Assembly (NCBI GenBank): GCA_037441725.1
Contig: JBBIRT010000003.1
Coordinates: forward strand, 1 to 50,841
Source: JBBIRT01 sp037441725
Lineage (GTDB): Bacteria; Desulfobacterota; BSN033; UBA1163
Direction of reading: 5' to 3'
Length of the DNA stretch: 50,841 nt
Made by a program: the position numbers and the translations under genes. Within the stretch, counting starts at the first letter, position 1; each line of letters begins with the position of its first letter. Of the stretch, positions 43,669-50,841 are shown in pieces. The notes beneath the pieces were generated by a model, which saw only the letters and a program-made list of their open reading frames with translations, was not told the DNA's origin and made no database searches.

Positions 43669-44541
43669 ATGAATTTTCAAGAATTGATCTTTGCTTTGGA
43701 ACGTTTCTGGGCAGATCAAGGGTGTGTGATCCAACAGCCCTACGATTTAGAAGTCGGAGCTGGAACTTTTCACCCAGCGACCTTCCTCAGATCCTTAGGC
43801 CCTGAACCCTGGAGGGTGGCCTATGTGGAACCTTCGCGACGCCCTACGGATGGTCGATATGGAGAAAATCCGAATCGCCTTCAACACTACTACCAATATC
43901 AGGTAATTTTAAAACCCTCTCCCCTCGATGTCCAAGAGCTTTATCTTGATAGCTTGAAGTCTTTTGGAATTGATCCTCTTGAACATGATATACGATTTGT
44001 AGAGGACGATTGGGAATCTCCTACCTTGGGCGCATGGGGACTAGGTTGGGAAGTATGGCTGGATGGAATGGAGATCACTCAATTTACCTACTTCCAACAA
44101 GCTGGAGGGATCGAGTTAAATCCTATTCCCGTAGAGCTCACCTATGGCATCGAACGGATTGCCATGTATCTCCAGGGCGTGGATAATGTGTTTGATCTTG
44201 AATGGACAAAAGGGATAAGGTATGGCGATATCCACCACCAAGGAGAGGTTGAATTCTCTCGATACAATTTTGAAGAAGCAAATGTGGAAATGCTCTTTCG
44301 CCTCTTTACCGTTTTTGAAGAGGAATCAAAGAGGATGGTCGAAAAAGGGCTGATCCTTCCTGCCTACGATTATTGTCTAAAGACCTCCCATATCTTCAAC
44401 CTTCTTGATGCGAGAGGCGCAATCAGTGTGACCGAACGAGTAGGATATATTTTAAGAGTGAGGACATTGGCTCGGCTGTGTGCAGAGGGTTACCTCAAAC
44501 AGAGAGAGGGGATGGGATTTCCTCTATTAAATAAGGGATGA
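43669..44541 (+). CDS. glyQ: Glycyl-tRNA synthetase alpha subunit
   Basis: This is the catalytic subunit of the bacterial alpha2beta2 glycyl-tRNA synthetase, charging tRNA-Gly. The 290-residue sequence is highly typical: MNFQELIFALERFWADQGCVIQQPYDLEVGAGT, VEPSRRPTDGRYGENPNRLQHYYQ, WESPTLGAWGLGWEVWLDGMEITQFTYFQQ, and RVRTLARLCAEGYL near the end. GGTGGAGGG precedes the ATG. The beta subunit gene follows. No T-box leader was recognised upstream. Confidence 0.97.
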   Translation: MNFQELIFALERFWADQGCVIQQPYDLEVGAGTFHPATFLRSLGPEPWRVAYVEPSRRPTDGRYGENPNRLQHYYQYQVILKPSPLDVQELYLDSLKSFGIDPLEHDIRFVEDDWESPTLGAWGLGWEVWLDGMEITQFTYFQQAGGIELNPIPVELTYGIERIAMYLQGVDNVFDLEWTKGIRYGDIHHQGEVEFSRYNFEEANVEMLFRLFTVFEEESKRMVEKGLILPAYDYCLKTSHIFNLLDARGAISVTERVGYILRVRTLARLCAEGYLKQREGMGFPLLNKG

Positions 44542-44600
44542 TGTGAGCATTTTGAAATTAAATTTTGAATTTAACCCCTGAGGTTGGAGACAGAAAATCG

Positions 44601-46664
44601 ATGAAAGAGCTTCTTTTAGAGATCGGTACAGAAGAAATTCCCACTGGATTCGTTTTACAAGCCCTGATGGATCTGGAAGCTCTTACTAAAAGAGAATTCG
44701 AAGCGAACCGAATCGATTTCGATGGGATAAAAACCTATGGAACCCCGAGGCGTCTGGTCCTCACTATCAATTCGGTTGACGAAAAACAGAGAGAGGTAGA
44801 GATAAGAAAGATCGGACCCTCGAAGCAAGCGGCCTTTGATTCGAATGGAATTCCAACGAAAGCTGCCATTGGGTTTGCTAAGAGCCAATCGATTCCAGTG
44901 GAGTCCTTGACCCTTATTCAAACAGAAAGAGGCGAGTATGTCTGTGCGGTGAAAAAGGAGCCAGGAAAAGAGACTTCAGAAATCCTTTCATCCCTTCTCC
45001 CTAAGATCATCCTATCCATTCCCTTTAAGAAATCGATGAGATGGGCAGATGTTCCGATTCGTTTCGCCCGCCCCGTTCATTGGATATTAGCCCTCTTTGG
45101 AGGGGAGTTAATCCCTTTTGAAGTGGGCCATATCAAAAGCGGAAGGGTCACCTATGGTCATCGATTCATGCATTCAAGCCCTATTCCTATCAATGATATC
45201 CAAACGTATTTCCAAAGGACCCGAGAGTCTTTTGTGATTGTGGACCCGGTGGAGAGAAAAAAAAGAATCGAAGAGGCCATGATTCGGGAGGGGGCCAAAG
45301 TTTCAGGAAGGGTGCTCAGGGATGAAGAGCTTCTTGAAGAAGTCAATTTTTTAGTGGAATACCCTGGTGTCATGCTTGGGAGATTTGATCAAAAATTTCT
45401 ATCCCTTCCCCAAGAAATCCTCATCCATTCCATGAAAGAACATCAAAGATATTTCCCTCTTTTGGATGACCATGGGAGGTTGCTCCCTTACTTTATATTT
45501 GTTTCCAATATCCAACCGAAAGATCAAGCGGTGGTGATAAAGGGAAATGAGAAAGTCCTCAGGGCAAGGCTCTCGGATGCGGTATTCTTCTTTGAGGAGG
45601 ATCTCAAGATCCCCCTGGAGAAAAGGGTAGAACAATTGAAGAAAGTAGTCTTCCAGGCCAAGTTAGGAACTTCCTATGAAAAGGTAATGCGTTTCAAACG
45701 TTTGGCCTTATGGATCACTGACCGAATTGATCCGAAGCTTCGGGATGTGGTTGAGCGAACCGCCCTTTTATGCAAAGCAGACCTCGTGACCGGAATGGTG
45801 GGAGAGTTTCCAAAGCTCCAGGGTGTGGTTGGGAGGGAATATGCTCGATTATTTGGAGAAAAACCAGAAGTAGCCGAAGCCATTTATGAACATTACCTGC
45901 CGAGTTTCTCAGGAGATCGACTTCCTTCCACCCCCATCGGAGATATCGTCGGCATCGCAGATAAAATGGATACCATTGTGGGTTGCTTTGGAGTTGGACT
46001 GACCCCTTCTGGAACGGCCGATCCCTTTGGCTTGAGGCGACAAGCCCTCGGAATTATACGGATCCTAATTGAGAAAAAATATCCTCTTCCCTTAACCGCG
46101 TTGATCATGGAAAGCGGAAAACAATTAGAAGAAAAGATGGAACGATCCTTAGAGGAGGTAAAGCGAGAGGTTTTAGACTTTTTTAAGATTCGTTATCAGA
46201 ACTTCTTATTGGATAAAGATTACCCCTTTGATGTGACTGAGGCCGTACTTTCACGATCCTTCGATGAATTGTTAGATGCTCAGGGAAGAATTGATGCCTT
46301 AATGAAAGCCAGGCAATGGGAAGATTTCGAATCGATCGTCATTGGATTTAAACGGGCTATGAATATCCTAAAGGGGACCTTCCATAAAGAAGGAAGCAAT
46401 CCCTCCCTTTTTAAAGAACCAGCCGAGCAGAATCTCTATCAATCTTACCTCCAAGCAAGAGAGAGAATCAATCTTCTCCTTAAGAAAGGAGATTATTCAT
46501 CGGCGTTGTTTGAGATGACCCGAATGAAAAGGCCCATTGATGAATTTTTTGATCAGGTAATGGTGATGGTTGAAGAGGAAAGAATCCGAAATAACCGTTT
46601 GGCCCTCCTTGATGAGATCGGGAAACTCTTTCTCCAGGTTGCAGACTTCTCCAAACTCACATAG
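44601..46664 (+). CDS. glyS: Glycyl-tRNA synthetase beta subunit
   Basis: This tRNA-recognition subunit partners GlyQ. The 687-residue protein starts KELLLEIGTEEIPTGFV, has the TYGTPRRLVL segment, MRWADVPIRFARPVHWILALFG, VRVLRARLSDA-type KVLRARLSDAVFFFEED, the HD-like region with VGEFPKLQGVVGREYA and DKMDTIVGCF, and a C-terminal anticodon-binding DALR-like domain. The frame is open from TTG 44565, but ATG 44601 with GGAGA upstream matches the family start. It ends 62 bases before the deaminase-like gene. Confidence 0.96.
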   Translation: MKELLLEIGTEEIPTGFVLQALMDLEALTKREFEANRIDFDGIKTYGTPRRLVLTINSVDEKQREVEIRKIGPSKQAAFDSNGIPTKAAIGFAKSQSIPVESLTLIQTERGEYVCAVKKEPGKETSEILSSLLPKIILSIPFKKSMRWADVPIRFARPVHWILALFGGELIPFEVGHIKSGRVTYGHRFMHSSPIPINDIQTYFQRTRESFVIVDPVERKKRIEEAMIREGAKVSGRVLRDEELLEEVNFLVEYPGVMLGRFDQKFLSLPQEILIHSMKEHQRYFPLLDDHGRLLPYFIFVSNIQPKDQAVVIKGNEKVLRARLSDAVFFFEEDLKIPLEKRVEQLKKVVFQAKLGTSYEKVMRFKRLALWITDRIDPKLRDVVERTALLCKADLVTGMVGEFPKLQGVVGREYARLFGEKPEVAEAIYEHYLPSFSGDRLPSTPIGDIVGIADKMDTIVGCFGVGLTPSGTADPFGLRRQALGIIRILIEKKYPLPLTALIMESGKQLEEKMERSLEEVKREVLDFFKIRYQNFLLDKDYPFDVTEAVLSRSFDELLDAQGRIDALMKARQWEDFESIVIGFKRAMNILKGTFHKEGSNPSLFKEPAEQNLYQSYLQARERINLLLKKGDYSSALFEMTRMKRPIDEFFDQVMVMVEEERIRNNRLALLDEIGKLFLQVADFSKLT

Positions 46665-46701
46665 CTGTCTTTTTTCCCAGAAAATTGGATGGACCCGATG
46701 T

Positions 46702-46730
46702 TTGACAGAGCTCTCTCGTTTTTGTTATGA
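46702..46730 (+). promoter_or_regulatory. Putative promoter before the deaminase-like gene
   Basis: TTGACA (46702-46707) and TTATGA (46725-46730), 17 bases apart. The -10 overlaps the first ATG (46727), so if used, translation would begin at ATG 46739 or 46748. The spacer contains GAGCTCTC, as seen in the repeat-rich region near 28570. Confidence 0.4.
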
Positions 46731-48463
46731 ACCTTAGCATGAATGGGATGGAAAAGAGAAAAATCCTCAGTGAGATGGCCTTAGGAAATATCCCAGCCGA
46801 TGGGGTGATCTTCAACGGGACCCTTTTTAACGTTTTCACCCAAGAATTTATTAAGAGACAATCCATCTGGATCAAGGATGGAAGGATTGCCTATGTCGGA
46901 GCTGACCCTCATCCTCCGAAAGACAAGAAAACTCTCGAGATTGACGCGCAGGAGATGATCCTGCTTCCTGGGCTGATTGATGGACACACCCATACCGTGA
47001 GCAACCGTTATAGCCTTGAGGAATTTATCAGGCATGTGATTCCCACTGGAGTGACCACCGTGATTACTGAAACCATCGAGTTTGCGACCGTAGTGGGTAA
47101 GATGGGGATCGAATATTTTATAAAAGGCCTGGAGGAACAACCCATCCGATTTTATTATACGGTGGCCCCTCTCTGTGGGCTCACCTCAGAAGAAGAAATC
47201 AATGTTCCAACTCATGAAGATTATCTCTCTTTTCTGAAAGACCCAAAATGTCTTGGAATCGGAGAAATCTACTGGGGAAATATATTCCTGGAGGGAAGTC
47301 AGGGCGAAAGATTAAAAGAATTGATTTCCATGGCTCTCGGGTTGGGGAAAACGGTTGAGGGGCATACCGCAGGGGCTTCTGAGAAAAAACTTCAGGCTTA
47401 TACTGACTTTGGAGTCTCATCCTGTCATGAACCCATTACTGAAAAGGAAGTATTGGAGAGGCTTCGGCTCGGCTACTGGGTCATGATCAGAGAAGGAGGG
47501 ATCAGAAAAGAGTTAGAAGGGGTTAAAGGAATTTTCAAGAAGAGGATTGATTTTAGAAGGTTGGCCCTCTCGACAGATAGCGTGTATCCGGATGGCTTTC
47601 TCATGGAGGGATATCTTGATGCCTCCCTGAGGAATGCCTTGAGACTCGGTGTTCCGCCAAAAATCGCTTATCAAATGGTGACCATCAATGTGGCAGAACA
47701 TTTTGGCCTGGATCATCTTATCGGTTCCCTCTCTCCAGGGAGGATGGCTGATCTTTTAGCCATTCCATCGGTGAAAGACTTTTCCCCTCAATGGGTCATG
47801 TGTAACGGGAAAATAATCTATAGAGAGGGGAAGTCCCTTGCAGAACCCCGCCAGGTCTTTTTCCCCGAGGAGATGTTTCAAACTGTAAAAATCGAAAACT
47901 TTTCTTTTCCTTCCCTCCCCAGAAAGGGAAAGGTTAGGTTAATGGAATTGGTCACGGGTTTGGTAACGAAAGAGAGAATCATCGACCTTGAGGATCCTGA
48001 GGAATCAAAAGAGGCCAATATGATTCTTGCCTTAGAACGGCTCGGAAGGGGAAAGGCCTTTATGGGGCTTCTCAAAGGATTTGGTCTTCAGAGAGGGGCC
48101 TATGGAAGCACCATGACCTGGGACACGCTGGATATGTATGTCGTAGGATGCGACCTCCAATCTATGGAGACTGTCATTTACTGGCTAAGAGAGATGGGGG
48201 GAGGAGGGGTCTATGCCATTGGCAAGGAGATTGTTGCTGAATTCCCTGCTCCCCTCTGTGGGGTGGTTTCATTAAAACCTATGGAGATCGTGAGAGATGA
48301 AGTGAAAAGGGTGGAAGAATCTTTACGATCAAACGGCGTCAGATGGGAAAAACCCACCCTTACGGTGGACACCTTTGGAACGGCTGCGATCCCACACTTA
48401 AGAATTACCCACAATGGGTATGTGAATATCAAGGATAGAAAGGTCCTTCCCCTTATCGTGTAA
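46727..48463 (+). CDS. Diverged adenine-deaminase-like amidohydrolase
   Basis: This 578-residue metal-dependent amidohydrolase is co-linear with adenine deaminase (including the C-terminal domain, GFGLQRGAYGSTMTWDT) but altered at the active site. HVHIESS becomes GHTHTVSN, DPHEIANV becomes TETIEFATV, MMNFPGV becomes IYWGNIF, SDHE becomes SCHEP, and TDDRHP becomes STDSVYP. HxH and several His/Asp/Glu residues remain, so a metal centre is possible, but the substrate is probably not adenine. A canonical ade is at 11577. Starts at 46739 or 46748 are also plausible. Confidence 0.82.
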   Translation: MNLSMNGMEKRKILSEMALGNIPADGVIFNGTLFNVFTQEFIKRQSIWIKDGRIAYVGADPHPPKDKKTLEIDAQEMILLPGLIDGHTHTVSNRYSLEEFIRHVIPTGVTTVITETIEFATVVGKMGIEYFIKGLEEQPIRFYYTVAPLCGLTSEEEINVPTHEDYLSFLKDPKCLGIGEIYWGNIFLEGSQGERLKELISMALGLGKTVEGHTAGASEKKLQAYTDFGVSSCHEPITEKEVLERLRLGYWVMIREGGIRKELEGVKGIFKKRIDFRRLALSTDSVYPDGFLMEGYLDASLRNALRLGVPPKIAYQMVTINVAEHFGLDHLIGSLSPGRMADLLAIPSVKDFSPQWVMCNGKIIYREGKSLAEPRQVFFPEEMFQTVKIENFSFPSLPRKGKVRLMELVTGLVTKERIIDLEDPEESKEANMILALERLGRGKAFMGLLKGFGLQRGAYGSTMTWDTLDMYVVGCDLQSMETVIYWLREMGGGGVYAIGKEIVAEFPAPLCGVVSLKPMEIVRDEVKRVEESLRSNGVRWEKPTLTVDTFGTAAIPHLRITHNGYVNIKDRKVLPLIV

Positions 48464-48494
48464 AAAGGTTAGACCTTTTGAGATTGAATAGGGA

Positions 48495-50841
48495 TTAAAA
48501 AAAGATGCTGAAGCTGGTATCAGGATCATATCCTCCTGTTGGTTTTTTCTCCTTCTCCTTTAACTTTGCATGCGCTGCTGCCAGCCGAGCGATGGGGAGT
48601 CTTGGGACCGAGCAACTTACATAGGAGAGACCAATGGAATGGCATAACTCTACGGATTCGGGATGACCTCCGTGTTCTCCACAGATTCCAATCTTCAGAT
48701 CAGGTTTCGTCCTTCTACCCCATTCAATCGTAATCATCATCAGCCTCCCAACTCCTTTTACATCCAGTACCTCAAAGGGGTTATCCTGAAGGATCTTCCT
48801 TTGATTGTAAAGAGGTAGAAATTTATTCTCAGCATCTTCTCTCGAAAAAGAGAAAGTGGCTTGAGTAAGATCATTCGTCCCGAAAGAGAAGAAATCCGCA
48901 ACCTCAGCTAATCGCCCTGCCCTCATACAGGCCCTGACCACTTCAATCATTGTTCCAAATTTAAAGGGAATCTGGATCCCATACCGTCTTTCCACAGCCT
49001 TTTGAACCTTTTTAACAAGCTGATAGACCCACTTTAGCTCCTGAGCAGTGCAGACCTGAGGAACCATAATTTCAGGCTGAATATCCAGACCTTCCTTAAT
49101 CAACTCAGCGGCGGCCTCAAGGATGGCCTGGATTTGCATCTCATAAATCTCAGGATAGGTGATTCCAAGCCTGACCCCACGATGCCCAAGCATTGGATTC
49201 ACCTCCATCATCTCTTTCACCTTCCGGAGGGTCTCCTGTTGCTTTCGAATAAGTTTCTTATCAAGCCTCTTCTCTTTGATCTCAACAATATTGGTAACCA
49301 CATGATCAAGAAGTTTTAAGGATTCCCGAAAAGAGGGGTCTAAAAACTTCATCGCAGAAGAGATATTCTCCATCGTAGAGAAAGCGGCTTCAACCTCCAT
49401 CAGCTTTCTTAGCTCTTCAGATAACTCTTCAGCCGAAGGGAGAAATTCATGGAGTGGCGGATCAAGGAGACGAACCGTCACAGGCAGTCCAGTCATAGCC
49501 CTAAAGATCTCTTTAAAATCACTCCGTTGCATGGGAAGAAGTTTTTCAATCGCCTCTGCCCTCTTTTCTTTTGATCCAGCCAAGATCATTTCACGAACAA
49601 TGGGAAGACGGTCCACCGCATTAAACATCCTCTCTGTTCGGCAGAGACCAATTCCTTCAGCACCCAATTGTCGGGCTTTGATTGCAGCCTCAGGGGTATC
49701 GGCATTGGCTCGAACCCCTAAGGTTCTAAATTCATCAGCCCAGCTTAAAACGGTAAGAAGGTCTTTGCCGATCTCAGGATCGATCAATGGGACTTCTCCC
49801 AGATAGATTTCTCCCCTTGACCCGTCGATGGTAATAAAATCCCCTTCTCGGATGAGCATATTCTTGATGGTCGCCTCTTTCCCTTTCGGGTCGATTCGAA
49901 GCACCTCACACCCCGAAACACAAGGTTTTCCCATTCCCCTCGCCACAACCGCTGCATGGGAGGTCTTCCCTCCACGGGAGGTCAATATCCCTTGAGAGGC
50001 AAAAAACCCATGGATGTCTTCGGGTTTCGTCTCTTCTCGAATCAGGATTACGGAATGACCTAACTTTCCCAATCTCTCAGCTTCGTCTGCATCAAAAACT
50101 GCTTTTCCTGAGGCTGCACCCGGAGAGGCAGGAAGGCCGATGGCAATGGGTTTCCCTTTGAAACTTGGATCGATCTGTTTATGAAGGAGCTGCTCAAGGT
50201 CATGCGGTTTCAATCTCAGCACAGCCGTCTCTTTATCAATCAATATCTCATGGACCATCTCTTTGGAAGTCCTAACAATGGCCTGAGCATTCATCTTCCC
50301 ATTTCGGGTCTGAAGGATGTAGAGGTTCCCCTTTTCTACCGTAAATTCGAAATCCTGAACTTCATAGAAATGTTCTTCTAAGATCTTTCTTACTCGTTCC
50401 AATTCTCTGTAGATTTTTGGCATCTCCTTTTTCATCTCTTGAATGGGCTTAGGGGTTCGGATTCCCGCTACTACATCCTCCCCTTGTGCATTCACAAGAT
50501 ATTCTCCATAAAGGACGTTTTCCCCTGTCCCTGGATCTCGGGTGAAGGCCACGCCTGTAGCGGAGTCAAATCCCATATTCCCAAAGACCATCGTACACAC
50601 ATTGACGGCTGTCCCATTGGCCATTTCAGGGGTAACATTAAACTCCTTTCTATAGGCCACTGCCCTCTTTCCCATCCAGGATTTGAAAACGGCTTCAATG
50701 GCAAGCTGAAGTTGAACCATCGGATCTTGTGGAAAAGGAGTCCCTTTCTTTTTAATCAATCCCAGGTATTGATCACAAATATCCCGAAGGTGATCGGCAT
50801 CAAGATCGATATCCTATTTGACCCCTAAACCATTCTTTACT
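48495..50841 (-). CDS. ppdK: Pyruvate, phosphate dikinase (partial, with in-frame TAG)
   Basis: PpdK interconverts pyruvate, ATP and phosphate with PEP, AMP and pyrophosphate. From 50759 down, 754 residues are open. They contain the end of the ATP-binding domain (FPQDPMVQLQLAIEAVFKSW, NVCTMVFGN, FTRDPGTGEN), the swivelling phosphohistidine domain (RGGKTSHAAVVARGMGKPC), and the PEP-binding barrel ending with GICGEHGGHPESV. Upstream the frame continues with family-like DIDLDADHLRDICDQYLGLIKKK, but TAG at 50816-50814 interrupts it; before the stop KNGLGVK also fits PpdK. The N-terminus lies beyond the window edge. Internal TTG 50759 is not a convincing start. Confidence 0.92.

Overview
The window reads as chromosomal DNA of a Gram-negative anaerobe, most likely a Desulfobacterota/deltaproteobacterium-like lineage. 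This is inferred from gene content: an anaerobic GlpABC dehydrogenase, molybdenum-cofactor genes, a CooC-type nickel-insertion ATPase, DUF169 and MOSC proteins, LolA and outer-membrane-type lipoproteins, and PpdK. Base composition is AT-leaning by eye; it was not computed. Coding density is high, genes form short co-directional runs, and no rRNA, tRNA, CRISPR array, prophage or complete insertion sequence was recognised.

Layout. 1-4280: glpABC, for glycerol-3-phosphate oxidation. 4281-7203: a molybdopterin operon (moaA, moaC, MOSC protein, mogA) behind a long structured leader that looks like a Moco riboswitch with its own terminator. 7211-9295: a secreted aromatic/basic protein, then DUF169 and YjbQ-family genes. 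9282-11275 (minus): a HAD phosphatase gene and der, each interrupted by one in-frame TAA. 11577-16273: adenine deaminase, M20 peptidase, an NlpC/P60-like cysteine hydrolase and a DUF6765 protein in one direction. 16274-28960 is the accessory part: a DUF4143 ATPase, a metal-site-less M24 protein, three MFS transporters, a UroD-fold protein, a hybrid histidine kinase, and long intergenic regions with diverged repeats, a gene remnant and a MITE-like inverted repeat. 28961-31342 (minus): two small lipoproteins and an aminotransferase preceded by a Phe/Tyr-rich leader-peptide attenuator. 31351-35828: an EF-G paralogue, birA, coaX and a nitroreductase. 35825-37977 (minus): sugar-nucleotide epimerase and MFS. 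38065-46664: cooC, plsC, ftsK, a 14-bp tandem repeat, lolA, recO, glyQ and glyS. 46727-48463: a diverged adenine-deaminase-like amidohydrolase. 48495-50841 (minus): ppdK, cut by the window edge and carrying an in-frame TAG.

The most informative signals are regulatory. Upstream of the aminotransferase (31139-31342) there is a complete attenuator: a strong promoter, a 20-codon leader peptide with ten Phe/Tyr codons, and mutually exclusive hairpins ending in a nine-T terminator. It predicts that the enzyme is an aromatic aminotransferase controlled by charged tRNA-Phe/Tyr. Upstream of moaA, the terminator loop is a perfect 10-nt complement of the aptamer region. The histidine-kinase gene also has a strong hairpin plus T-run just before its start codon.

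Three genes (der, HAD phosphatase, ppdK), all on the minus strand, carry single in-frame stops with intact homology on both sides. All three stop codons also end ordinary genes here, so wholesale recoding is unlikely; consensus errors or real nonsense mutations are the main explanations.
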